This document shows, piece after piece, positions 1 through 8,202 of a DNA stretch of 34,190 nt. The notes beneath the pieces are model-generated. The model was not told where the DNA came from. It searched no databases and was given only the letters and a program-made list of their open reading frames with translations. How positions within the stretch are numbered: the stretch's first letter is position 1; the number at the start of each line of letters is the position of its first letter. A program made the position numbers and the translations under genes. Source of the DNA: Bacteroidales bacterium (GTDB taxonomy: Bacteria; Bacteroidota; Bacteroidia; Bacteroidales; PXBB01); contig PXBB01000137.1 in NCBI GenBank assembly GCA_003565735.1, positions 1 to 34,190 of the forward strand, written 5' to 3'.

Positions 1-48
1 GTTGAAAAATTCATTTGCGTTTTATTATTTTTTGTTCTTAACATGATG

Positions 49-78
49 CAAATATAAACAAATAATTTAATTTAACAA
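49..78 (-). promoter_or_regulatory. Leftward Bacteroidota-type promoter for a gene beyond the left edge
   Basis: Read on the minus strand there is a TATATTTG (-7 class TAnnTTTG, 49-56) preceded by TTG (76-78) with a 19-nt spacer, which matches the Bacteroidota housekeeping sigma consensus. It points out of the window, so it probably drives a minus-strand gene starting left of base 1. The match is read directly; the function is inferred. Confidence 0.55.
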
Positions 79-413
79 TTAAAAAAAATAAAAAAATTTA
101 TTTTACCGTGCAAAGCTCTCGGAATGTTTATTTGATTTAAAAAATAAATTTTGTATCAACTCCGAATCTCCCCTCTGTGGGGTTGAAAATAGGCAGTACT
201 ATAGCTGGATAACTTATCCTTTTTATTATAAACAAGCCGTTTATTAGCATATGATTTTGGTTTATAGAAACAGCCATTTCTTTTAGTTCGGCTGTGCTCA
301 CTATGAATTTTGAGGTGCTGTTATCATACCAGTGACGTATAATAATACCTAAATTAAATGTTGTGTGCCAACGACACACACTTTTCATTTACTTATGTAT
401 CTTTACCAATACA
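79..413. other. Intergenic stretch with no convincing gene
   Basis: AT-rich non-coding DNA between the leftward edge promoter and the palindromic element. An 83-codon open frame exists on the minus strand (137-388), but it has no ribosome binding site, no TAnnTTTG promoter and no family I recognise, so I do not call it a gene. It could be a decayed remnant. Confidence 0.5.
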
Positions 414-559
414 CCGAGGCTGTCTCAAAACTGTCGTTTGCTGAAAATCATCATTGCCCCAACCCTTAAGGGTGTGCTGATTTTCAGCGACATCCACCCT
501 TTAGGGCGGGGAAAAGATGTCGGTGAAAATCCAAAATAAGAGTTTTGAGACAGCCTCGG
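414..559. repeat. 146-bp palindromic MITE-like element
   Basis: The ends are a perfect 19-bp inverted repeat (414-432 and 541-559) with core GAGGCTGTCTCAAAA, which resembles terminal repeats I recall from Bacteroidota insertion sequences. Inside are two nested hairpins: an 11-bp repeat 440-450/478-488 around the palindrome ACCCTTAAGGGT (462-473), and a 7-bp repeat 488-494/516-522 around a second CCCTTTAGGG-like palindrome. No transposase is encoded and no direct target duplication is evident at the flanks. The best reading is a non-autonomous transposable element or a folded intergenic repeat. It lies between an unknown leftward gene and the ftsK promoter. Confidence 0.75.
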
Positions 560-653
560 ATGATTTCTATTTTAAAATTAGACATCGAGTTGCTGAAGAA
601 ATTTGATGCTGATAATGGCATATTCAAAAATATTTCGACCATAAAATCTTTTG

Positions 654-661
654 TATATTTG
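654..661 (+). promoter_or_regulatory. -7 promoter element of ftsK
   Basis: TATATTTG fits TAnnTTTG and lies 34 nt ahead of the ftsK ATG. The -33 element is weak: only a degenerate TTTCG at about the right distance. Confidence 0.55.
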
Positions 662-695
662 CAAAAAAAGATAACGACTAAACCTCTACTATTTA

Positions 696-3191
696 ATGGC
701 TACTAAAAACCGACTAAAAACACAAAAAGTTGTAAATAAAAGAAGCAAAGGCAAAAATGCGTACCGAAAATCTTTTAGAAAAAAGGTGGTGGGCTTTTTG
801 AAAGACAAGCGTTTTCATAAAGTATTAGGTTTATTTATAAGTTTATTTTCCGTTTTTTTATTTATCGCTTTTATTTCCTATTTATTCACCTGGCGTGTTG
901 ACGATGCAATATTGAAAAACAATACTGTGGGCGTAATCCTTTTTGGCGATCATGCAGAAGGATTGGCTAATTGGATGGGCCGATTGGGGGCGCTGCTATC
1001 ATTTGTTTTTATTAAAATGTGGTTTGGATTAGCCGCTTTTGCTTTTACATTACTGTTTTTTGTTTTAGGGATAAGAATTATGACTAATATTAAGCTGCTT
1101 TCTCTACGTAAAACAGTTTTTCATGTCTCATTTTGGCTTTTGTGGCTTTCCATCTTCTTAGGTTTGTTCTTCAAAACGGAGCCATGGGATATCCTTGGTG
1201 GTGTTTTTGGTATCGAAACGTCTAACTGGCTCGCATCCTTTATGGGTGTGTTTGGGTTAGTTTTATTGCTGTTTTTCATTCTGGCAGTATATGTCATTTT
1301 TACTTTTAATATTTCTCCCAAAAAATATTTTGCTAAATTTTCCAAAAATACCGGAAAAACAGAAAAACCTGACAGGACGTCTATGCCTGTGCAAAATGAC
1401 AGCGACCAAACGGAAAACACGGATACTTTTGAGCAGCCGGTAGAGGAAAAAGTGCAAACAATAGAATGGGAAGTGGACGAGAAAGGAGAGCCTCACAAAA
1501 ATAAAAAAGATGATACGTCAGAAAACACGGCGTCTTCTGCTGAAAACAATAAACAAATTTCTGACCTTGAACTGGAAATAGAACCCATTCAAAAAGATGA
1601 CACCCCTATAAAAGAAAACCTTGATAAGCCAAGCGAAAACGATACCGAAGAAAAAACGCCCGAACAGGTTCTTAACAGCCAACCATACAACCCTCGTAGT
1701 GAATTGTCTGATTTTCAATTTCCCAAGATCGAACTTTTGGATGCTTACTCTAACGGTTCTGCTATTGTTAAAAATGAAGAGCTGGAAGCCAACAAAAATA
1801 GAATCATCCAAACACTGGAAAATTATGCTATTAGCATTGACAAGATAAAAGCAACTATTGGCCCAACAGTGACACTATATGAAATTATCCCGGCTCCTGG
1901 CATACGCATTTCGAAAATTAAGAATCTGGAAGATGATATCGCACTCAGCCTTGCGGCTTTAGGAATCAGGATAATTGCACCTATGCCCGGAAAAGGAACT
2001 ATCGGGATAGAAGTCCCCAATAAAAATCCTGAAATTGTCTCAATGAAGTCGGTTTTATCCTCAGACAAATTTCAAAAAAACAAATTTGAACTGCCAATCG
2101 GTCTTGGCAAAACCATTTCTAATGAGAGTTTTGTTACGGACCTTACCAAAATGCCACACCTGCTGATGGCCGGTGCTACTGGACAAGGGAAATCGGTTGG
2201 ACTTAATGCCATACTCGCCTCATTGCTTTATAAAAAACATCCGGCAGAGCTTAAGTTTGTATTGGTTGACCCTAAGAAGGTAGAACTCAGCCTTTTTTCA
2301 AAAATTGAAAGGCACTATCTGGCCAAATTGCCCGACAGCGAAGAAGCTATAATAACCGACACCAGAAAGGTTGTCTGTACTTTGAACTCTCTCTGTATAG
2401 AAATGGACAACAGATACGATCTTTTAAAAGACGGCCACGTAAGAAATATCAAAGAATATAACAACAAGTTTCTCTCTCGCCGTTTAAACCCTCAAAATGG
2501 GCACCGCTTTCTCCCTTATATAGTGCTTATTGTTGATGAGTTTGCCGACCTTATTATGACGGCAGGCAAAGAGATTGAAACACCCATAGCACGTTTAGCT
2601 CAATTAGCACGAGCTGTTGGCATTCATCTCATAATAGCAACACAGCGCCCTTCAGTAAATATTATCACGGGAACCATAAAAGCTAATTTCCCTGCACGCA
2701 TTGCTTTCAGGGTAACTTCACGCATTGACTCCCGCACTATTCTCGATTCTGGTGGCGCCGACCAGCTTATTGGTCGTGGCGATATGCTGTTGTCAACAGG
2801 CAATGAGATAATTCGGCTTCAGTGCGCTTTTATTGATATACATGAAGTAGAAAAATTAACCGACTTTATTGGTTCTCAAAGGGCATTCCCCAGTGCTTTG
2901 CTGCTCCCTGAATATGTTGATGAGCAATCCGAAGGCGGTAGCCTTGCCGACAATGGCGATAGGGATGATATGTTTGAAGAAGCTGCACGCTTAATAGTAA
3001 CACACCAACAAGGATCTACATCTTTAATCCAAAGGAAGCTAAAACTTGGCTACAACAGAGCAGGGCGCATTATTGACCAGCTTGAATCAGCCGGCATAGT
3101 GGGGCATTTTGAAGGCAGTAAAGCCAGAGAAGTTAAAATTAAAGATATGGTCGCTTTGGAACAATTATTGAATGAATCTAAAGAAATATAA
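696..3191 (+). CDS. ftsK: DNA translocase FtsK/SpoIIIE family
   Basis: FtsK is a septal, membrane-anchored, hexameric ATPase that pumps chromosome termini across the closing division septum and activates dimer resolution. This 831-residue protein has a basic N-terminus, four predicted membrane helices (about residues 43-65, 95-127, 140-160 and 179-204) and a long Glu/Lys/Asp-rich low-complexity linker (about 210-340). The FtsK alpha/beta motor follows. Walker A (GATGQGKS) is at 493-500 and Walker B (IVDEF) has D614 and E615. A C-terminal winged-helix gamma domain (about 760-825) is the part that reads KOPS-type polar sequences in the family. Length is normal for Bacteroidota FtsK. The ATG lacks a Shine-Dalgarno but sits just behind a TAnnTTTG element. 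The lolA-like gene starts 35 nt downstream and is probably co-transcribed. The family assignment is secure. Confidence 0.97.
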   Translation: MATKNRLKTQKVVNKRSKGKNAYRKSFRKKVVGFLKDKRFHKVLGLFISLFSVFLFIAFISYLFTWRVDDAILKNNTVGVILFGDHAEGLANWMGRLGALLSFVFIKMWFGLAAFAFTLLFFVLGIRIMTNIKLLSLRKTVFHVSFWLLWLSIFLGLFFKTEPWDILGGVFGIETSNWLASFMGVFGLVLLLFFILAVYVIFTFNISPKKYFAKFSKNTGKTEKPDRTSMPVQNDSDQTENTDTFEQPVEEKVQTIEWEVDEKGEPHKNKKDDTSENTASSAENNKQISDLELEIEPIQKDDTPIKENLDKPSENDTEEKTPEQVLNSQPYNPRSELSDFQFPKIELLDAYSNGSAIVKNEELEANKNRIIQTLENYAISIDKIKATIGPTVTLYEIIPAPGIRISKIKNLEDDIALSLAALGIRIIAPMPGKGTIGIEVPNKNPEIVSMKSVLSSDKFQKNKFELPIGLGKTISNESFVTDLTKMPHLLMAGATGQGKSVGLNAILASLLYKKHPAELKFVLVDPKKVELSLFSKIERHYLAKLPDSEEAIITDTRKVVCTLNSLCIEMDNRYDLLKDGHVRNIKEYNNKFLSRRLNPQNGHRFLPYIVLIVDEFADLIMTAGKEIETPIARLAQLARAVGIHLIIATQRPSVNIITGTIKANFPARIAFRVTSRIDSRTILDSGGADQLIGRGDMLLSTGNEIIRLQCAFIDIHEVEKLTDFIGSQRAFPSALLLPEYVDEQSEGGSLADNGDRDDMFEEAARLIVTHQQGSTSLIQRKLKLGYNRAGRIIDQLESAGIVGHFEGSKAREVKIKDMVALEQLLNESKEI

Positions 3192-3226
3192 TTATTTTTA
3201 AAATAGTCCCACTAAATGACACCCCT

Positions 3227-3880
3227 ATGAAAACTATAGCGTATGTTTTAATTGCCGTTTTGCTGGTTTACTGTTCAAAGCCGATAACAGCTCAAGAATC
3301 CGACAGAAGATCAAGAGTTATTCTTGATGAACTTTCTGAGAGAGCCAAGTCTTACGAAACCCTTAAAATTGATTTTGTGTATATTATGGAAAATCGCATC
3401 GAAAATATCAAGGAAACCATTAATGGCACAATTTATATGAAAGGGGATAAATATGCGCTTCAATTTGGCGAACAATTAATCGTATGCGATGGTATTACTG
3501 TATGGACTTATCTCGAAAGTGTTAACGAAGTTCAGATAGGCACCTTTGAAAAAGATAGTGACGAAAGTATTACCATCAATAATATTTTTACGCTTTATAA
3601 AACCGGGCACAGAAGCAGGTACATAAGAGTGGGTCAGTACAACGGCAAAGATGTTCATGTTATTGAATTGGTGCCTACTGACCAGAGAGGGTATCACAAA
3701 GTCAGACTGAATATTGACCTTGTCAGCAATGATTTGGTAAGCGCTGTCGTTTTTGACAGAAACCAAAACACATTTACTTATGAAATCAAAAGCTTTAGCC
3801 CTAACATAAGCATCCCCCCCGAACGTTTTACTTTTAACGTTTCTGACTATCCCGGCATTGAAATTATTGACCTGAGGTAG
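3227..3880 (+). CDS. lolA: LolA-like outer membrane lipoprotein carrier
   Basis: LolA is the periplasmic chaperone that carries lipoproteins from the LolCDE transporter to the outer membrane. The protein has 217 residues with a signal peptide ending near ITA-Q (residue 23). The Cys at 16 is followed by the wrong context for a lipobox, so signal peptidase I cleavage is expected. The mature part has the LolA pattern: an amphipathic start with a Tyr-Glu-Thr-Leu-Lys segment, a strand with GTIYMKGDKY, then DGITVWTY, and a C-terminal strand region with FTFNVSDYPGIEIIDL. The position directly behind ftsK is an arrangement I recall from other Bacteroidota. The ATG follows a 35-nt gap and no terminator is seen between the genes. 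Sequence similarity in this family is low, so the call rests on pattern, size and context. Confidence 0.85.
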   Translation: MKTIAYVLIAVLLVYCSKPITAQESDRRSRVILDELSERAKSYETLKIDFVYIMENRIENIKETINGTIYMKGDKYALQFGEQLIVCDGITVWTYLESVNEVQIGTFEKDSDESITINNIFTLYKTGHRSRYIRVGQYNGKDVHVIELVPTDQRGYHKVRLNIDLVSNDLVSAVVFDRNQNTFTYEIKSFSPNISIPPERFTFNVSDYPGIEIIDLR

Positions 3881-3946
3881 CGCTTGTCGGATACTTCGTT
3901 TTAAAGATATTTACTTGCTTAATTATCTTGACAGTTTATGCATAAC

Positions 3947-6364
3947 CTAGAAACTGGCTCTGAAAGAAACAATCATATTTCTTCCCGGAGCTGTAAGGCC
4001 TGAGCTATAGACGCGGTAGCGCTGATCAGTAATATTTTCAAGCCCTGCACTCAAAGAAAAATGCTCTGTGATGTTGTACAAGACCTTAAAGTTCAATGTG
4101 TACCACGAAGGCGCATAGGGGTTGCCTTGCTCATCTTTAGCATACAAAACGGCTTTCTGACGTTCTTCAAAATTAAGATTTTCGTGTTCTATAGTTGCAT
4201 TATACACACTGTAAAGGGTCATGTTGAAATTATCTTTTTCATAAGAAATACCTGTGGTGGCAAAGAAAGGAGCCGCATGTCTGGAAGGGCTTATAGTGCC
4301 GTCTTCCATCTCTTCTTCGCCCACCTGATAGTTGAGGCGGGAATAAAAGCCCAAGCCCAAAGGTAATTTAATATCAATACTTGCATGAGCACCCATCACA
4401 TGAGCTTCGGCAGCATTTTGAATGGCATAAACCTTGCTCAGCTCGTCATTGTAAACTATGCTATCTTGACCATTTAAAGAAAAAGAACGGCGCACCATTG
4501 CATCTTCTAAAAGGGTATAGTAGCCAGCCAGATCAAGTTTTAAAATGGAGCCGAAAACCTTTGAAATATTTATTTCGGCATTATAAGCTGTTTCTGCTTT
4601 TAAATCAGGGTTAGGAACAATAACGTCTCCCGCTTGAAAGTCAAACATTTTCCCAATATCATCAACATTTGGAGCACGAAACCCCGAAGAGGCATTAAGG
4701 CTGACAGTTGTCAATTCATCAGGCGTGAAAATAAAGCCCACGCTGGCAGTCATAGCATTGTTGTTCACATCAACTTCCTGATATTCGAAGGGATAAAATT
4801 TTTCGTGTCTTCTAAAATCTGCGTTGATGCTGTAGTTAGTATATCTTCCTCCAAGCTGTAGAAGCCCTTTTTCACTAAACCGGTATTGGTAACTTAGGTA
4901 GCCGGCATAAGTTTGCCATGAGGCATCCGGGTATCTGTCAGGCACATTAATAAGTGCTCCGGTATCAATATTCTCAGCTGTTGCCCTCGATACAACATCA
5001 TTTCTAACGCCTTCGAGGCCGTAGAAGAAATTGTGGCGATTACCTGTCTTACGAAAATCAATATTTACTGAATAAGCCTCTACTTTTTCTTTTTGAGTTC
5101 TCAGCCTGTGGTGATTAAATCTTCGGTCAACGCGGCTCTCTTCAAAATTTTGCAAGCCCATGCGCACAAACATTTCATCGTAAAACAAGTTAGGCGCATG
5201 ATGCATAATGCTTAAATAGTTCATTGTCCATTTTTGTGGCCCATAGTGCCACACAGCTGTGCGTGGCGAGCCATCTGGCATAGTTTCTATATGCCTGTCG
5301 TATCGGGGAATATCTGATGTTTCTGAATAATGAAAAGCATATTGCAAATTCCAGTTGTTGTTGGGCATATACCTGAACTTTTGCATGATGTTCATTTGGG
5401 AATAACCCGTATATCTTTGCAAAAGAGGATCACGATTTTCAAATACTTGGTCAATACTATCAACCCTGTGTACATAAAATGACCTTAAATAGTCATCATG
5501 CCCATGTTTACCCATGCGCAGATCGGAAAAGTCTGAACTGGAAATACTCGTTAACATAGCCCATCGTTCCCAGCCAAGGTTTACATCAATGTGGGTTGTC
5601 GTTTCGCTATTAGCTGTAGCATAACGTGTAACAGCATTGCCTCTAATTAAAACCTCGTCGCTATGGGATAGGATAGGCGTTAGGGTTTGAAAACTCATAA
5701 CGCCACCAATAGCATCACTCCCATAAATTACGGAGCCAGGTCCGAAAAAAACCTCTGTACTTTCTACGGCAAAGGGGTCGAGCGAAATAACATTATGCAC
5801 ATTGCCTCCCCTGAATATAGCTGTGTTCATTCTTATACCATCAATTGTATAAAGAAGTCTGTTTGTTGAAAAGCCTCGTATCATAGGGCTGCCACCGCCT
5901 TGTTGGCTTTTTTGGACAAAAACCTCTCCGGATGTTTCAAGAAGGTCTGCTGCCGTTTGGGGATTTAATAAAGCGGCTCTTTCAGATGATATACTGCTGA
6001 TACGGCTGGGAACTTCCCTGCTTGATTGACCAAAACGAGATGCTGCAATAACTACTGACCCTAATGTAATGGGGTTAGCTTTCATGAGCACAACAAAATC
6101 ATCCCTTTCTATATCGGCATAACTCAAAACTTTTGTTTTATAACCTAAATAGCTGATATAAATAGTGTCTTTCCCGCGAAATGCACTGATATCAGCCTGC
6201 CCTTTGTCATTTGTAGCTACTGATAAGTTTTTATCACTGTTAAAAATGGCGACCATTTCAAGTGGGTATCCTTTTTTTGAATCTTTTATTTCAACGATTT
6301 GTCCATATAAATGTGAAGAAATTAAACTTATTAAAATTAAACTTATTATTGTTACAACTCTCAT
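3947..6364 (-). CDS. TonB-dependent outer membrane receptor
   Basis: An 805-residue TonB-dependent receptor that would import a scarce nutrient across the outer membrane using TonB-ExbBD energy. I place the start at 6364 rather than at the longest frame (6439) because this gives a clean signal peptide (residues 1-22, ending LYGQ) and an AGGAAA about 6 nt upstream. Order of domains: a carboxypeptidase-regulatory-like beta domain (about 23-100), a plug (about 110-225, with MIRGFSTNR, IDGIRMN and VIYGSDAIGG), then a 22-strand-type barrel ending in an aromatic residue (SFRASF). The plug wording (RGF, IDG.RMN, NVISLDPFAVE) recalls the haemoglobin/haem/transferrin receptor group, so haem or iron is plausible but unproven. 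There is no SusD-like partner, which argues against a glycan-uptake SusC. It lies about 90 nt behind the small gene at 6454-7005 and is probably transcribed with it. Its 3' end converges on lolA. Confidence 0.93.
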   Translation of the reverse strand: MRVVTIISLILISLISSHLYGQIVEIKDSKKGYPLEMVAIFNSDKNLSVATNDKGQADISAFRGKDTIYISYLGYKTKVLSYADIERDDFVVLMKANPITLGSVVIAASRFGQSSREVPSRISSISSERAALLNPQTAADLLETSGEVFVQKSQQGGGSPMIRGFSTNRLLYTIDGIRMNTAIFRGGNVHNVISLDPFAVESTEVFFGPGSVIYGSDAIGGVMSFQTLTPILSHSDEVLIRGNAVTRYATANSETTTHIDVNLGWERWAMLTSISSSDFSDLRMGKHGHDDYLRSFYVHRVDSIDQVFENRDPLLQRYTGYSQMNIMQKFRYMPNNNWNLQYAFHYSETSDIPRYDRHIETMPDGSPRTAVWHYGPQKWTMNYLSIMHHAPNLFYDEMFVRMGLQNFEESRVDRRFNHHRLRTQKEKVEAYSVNIDFRKTGNRHNFFYGLEGVRNDVVSRATAENIDTGALINVPDRYPDASWQTYAGYLSYQYRFSEKGLLQLGGRYTNYSINADFRRHEKFYPFEYQEVDVNNNAMTASVGFIFTPDELTTVSLNASSGFRAPNVDDIGKMFDFQAGDVIVPNPDLKAETAYNAEINISKVFGSILKLDLAGYYTLLEDAMVRRSFSLNGQDSIVYNDELSKVYAIQNAAEAHVMGAHASIDIKLPLGLGFYSRLNYQVGEEEMEDGTISPSRHAAPFFATTGISYEKDNFNMTLYSVYNATIEHENLNFEERQKAVLYAKDEQGNPYAPSWYTLNFKVLYNITEHFSLSAGLENITDQRYRVYSSGLTAPGRNMIVSFRASF

Positions 6365-6453
6365 CTTTTTCCTGTCTATTAAAAAACTATGATATTTATG
6401 TGCATTGTTGACTAATTGCACTTTTAAAAATTTATACAACTGTAAAAAAATGT

Positions 6454-7005
6454 TTATAAAAAATGGGGAACATGTTTATGTATGATTACTGGAGGAGGCG
6501 TTGGGGGCGGGAATAATATGGTGTTGCAAATTTCATCAATAGGAATATATTTTACTAAGGAATATGCTATCATTGGTTTAAAAGCTTGATGTTGCTCTAT
6601 GAATAAAGTACGGAAAAAAAACTGCAATGCTGTTTTCTGTTTTTGCCTTTCTTTGTTTTGCCGGGTGGTAAAATGAGACTCATGTTGCTGATTTTGGCAT
6701 TGCTTTTTGTTGATTTTTATCCATAGCAGCGGGCTGTTTTCATTGTATGTGTTCAAAATATACTCAATGGGAATGCCGTAAATATGTGCCTTTACTGTTT
6801 TGTTAGAATGGGCATCGTATATTCTATTAAAAACCTCCTGCAAAACATTTTCTTGTTTTAATAAAGAAGGGTTCACTTGAAAAACAAGCTTTTGGCGAGG
6901 CGTGTATGTTTCTATAGCTGAAAAGCTAAAACGGTAAAACTCTATTAAGGTGAAAACCATTAATATTGCCAGTAAACCGCTTGCTAGTTTCTTAAAAGGT
7001 ATCAT
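6454..7005 (-). CDS. Small membrane-anchored His-containing protein upstream of the TonB receptor
   Basis: A 183-residue protein of unknown family. Residues about 8-29 form one hydrophobic segment (signal anchor or uncleaved signal). The remainder is polar with eight histidines, including Q-H-E-S-H in the middle and HKHVPHFL at the extreme C-terminus, preceded by a proline run (PPPTPPP). It has one Cys near residue 103 and another near 161. The ATG at 7005 has no Shine-Dalgarno. It is the first gene behind a good minus-strand promoter and precedes the TonB receptor by about 90 nt, so a periplasmic role linked to the receptor's cargo, perhaps metal or haem handling, is a reasonable guess. That is inference only. 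It could also be an unrelated lineage-specific protein. Confidence 0.6.
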   Translation of the reverse strand: MIPFKKLASGLLAILMVFTLIEFYRFSFSAIETYTPRQKLVFQVNPSLLKQENVLQEVFNRIYDAHSNKTVKAHIYGIPIEYILNTYNENSPLLWIKINKKQCQNQQHESHFTTRQNKERQKQKTALQFFFRTLFIEQHQAFKPMIAYSLVKYIPIDEICNTILFPPPTPPPVIIHKHVPHFL

Positions 7006-7038
7006 CAGTTATATAACCCGTTTTTTTAAAATTTAGTG

Positions 7039-7071
7039 CAAAAGTAGTAAAAAAACAAATTCTTGATACAA
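7039..7071 (-). promoter_or_regulatory. Promoter of the small protein-TonB receptor operon
   Basis: On the minus strand TACTTTTG (7039-7046) fits TAnnTTTG, with TTG at 7069-7071 and a 22-nt spacer. It lies 33 nt ahead of the ATG at 7005. No Fur or other operator palindrome could be made out by eye. Confidence 0.5.
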
Positions 7072-7192
7072 GGAGTTGAAAGTCTTGTAGTTTTTGGGAA
7101 AGACAAACCTTAGAGCCGTATTCAGCTTGAAACAAAAAAAGGAACATTTTTAATTCTTTGACCCATAGCGTTTTTTATTGGTATTTTCTTAT

Positions 7193-7200
7193 TAACTTTG
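7193..7200 (+). promoter_or_regulatory. -7 promoter element of the rhomboid gene
   Basis: TAACTTTG fits TAnnTTTG and lies 32 nt before the ATG at 7233. No well-spaced TTTG -33 element is visible. It is divergent from the TonB receptor operon promoter about 150 nt away. Confidence 0.5.
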
Positions 7201-7232
7201 TTTTTATGTTACTTTCGGTGAAAACCTGAATT

Positions 7233-7967
7233 ATGGAAAAAATTGACAGATTACAATTTCTCAAAAGTTTAATATTCCCCTTTGTTTTATTGTTTATTCT
7301 GTGGACTATAAAAATTATTGAAGCCTATATGGGCATTTCTTTATATGCCTTAGGGGTTTTTCCCTTGAGTTTAAAAGGATTAATAGGCATAGTCACGGCA
7401 CCATTAATTCATGGCGACTTTAACCATTTGATCTCTAATTCCTTTGCCCTTTTTATACTTACTTTTGCTTTATTTTATTTTTACAAAGGGGTTGCGTTAA
7501 ATAGCTTTTTTTTGATATATTTCTTGTCGGGCTTTTGGGTTTGGTTTTTTGGCAGGGAAGCATATCACATCGGTGCCAGCGGGTTGGTTTATGGTCTTGT
7601 ATCATTTTTGTTTTTCAGTGGAATTATCAGAAAGTCCGTTCCGCTGGTTGCCGTCTCACTAACTGTTGTATTTCTCTATGGGGGTATTGTATGGGGCGTT
7701 TTGCCGATAAAGGATGGGATGTCCTGGGAAACGCATCTGACAGGGTTTTTGGCAGGTGTCATTACCGCTTTCCATTTTAAAAAGGAAGGACCTCAAAAAC
7801 CAAAATATTCATGGGAAGAAGATGAAGATGATTATACTGAAAACCAAACAAAAGAAGATAATGCAGAAAAAGATAATGCAGAAGAAGGTAATACAGAAAA
7901 CAACAGCCATAATCCCACTCAAAATACCAACCCTTTTGGTGGTCATAATAACACGAGCATAACATAG
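7233..7967 (+). CDS. Rhomboid-family intramembrane serine protease
   Basis: Rhomboids cleave transmembrane substrates within the bilayer using a Ser-His dyad. This 244-residue protein has about six membrane helices (residues 12-190), the conserved HGDFNHLISN motif in the second helix region, the catalytic GASG loop with S116, and H168 in WETHLTG facing a GxxxG-like helix (GFLAGV). All elements needed for activity are present. The C-terminal tail (about 190-244) is cytoplasmic-type, acidic and Asn-rich, carries a three-unit pentapeptide repeat, and looks disordered. The start is supported by the TAnnTTTG element 32 nt upstream. It is monocistronic, with a terminator at 8037. The substrate is unknown. 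Confidence 0.92.
   Translation: MEKIDRLQFLKSLIFPFVLLFILWTIKIIEAYMGISLYALGVFPLSLKGLIGIVTAPLIHGDFNHLISNSFALFILTFALFYFYKGVALNSFFLIYFLSGFWVWFFGREAYHIGASGLVYGLVSFLFFSGIIRKSVPLVAVSLTVVFLYGGIVWGVLPIKDGMSWETHLTGFLAGVITAFHFKKEGPQKPKYSWEEDEDDYTENQTKEDNAEKDNAEEGNTENNSHNPTQNTNPFGGHNNTSIT
7854..7898 (+). repeat. Three tandem 15-bp repeats in the rhomboid tail
   Basis: Three consecutive 15-bp units (7854-7868, 7869-7883, 7884-7898) encode (E/K)-D/G-N-A/T-E pentapeptides. Units one and two differ at one base, and the third has diverged further. The repeat is in frame with the gene, so copy-number change would lengthen or shorten the tail without a frameshift. Confidence 0.85.
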
Positions 7968-8036
7968 TTTTTTCTGATGACATTAAGCCATAACGAAGAT
8001 AACATGAAGTGAAAGTATTCAAATAAAACGGGTTAT

Positions 8037-8070
8037 AACCACATTGAAAACCTAAAGATGTGGTTTTTTT
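8037..8070 (+). terminator. Rho-independent terminator after the rhomboid gene
   Basis: An 8-bp perfect stem (AACCACAT 8037-8044 with ATGTGGTT 8058-8065), a 13-nt loop and a T run to 8070. It separates the rhomboid gene from the OmpA-family gene. Confidence 0.8.
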
Positions 8071-8093
8071 ACGGTAGTTTCTTTTTATTTTTT

Positions 8094-8101
8094 TATTTTT
8101 G
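8094..8101 (+). promoter_or_regulatory. -7 promoter element of the OmpA-family gene
   Basis: TATTTTTG fits TAnnTTTG and lies directly behind the preceding terminator. It implies a 5' leader of about 95 nt before the chosen ATG at 8203. The surrounding AT-richness lowers certainty. Confidence 0.4.
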
Positions 8102-8202
8102 CGTACACTTAAATCCTTAATTGGTTTGTGCAACAAAAAAATAATACGCCATCAATATTTTTAAATCAACCAGAAGTATCATATAACAAAAACTATTACA
8201 AT

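Noticed and set aside
137-388. 83-codon open frame on the minus strand
   Set aside because: No ribosome site, promoter, signal or family; AT-rich intergenic DNA can yield such a frame by chance.
4061-6392. Several open frames on the plus strand opposite the TonB receptor
   Set aside because: They are antisense shadows of a long, well-supported coding region and show no family features.
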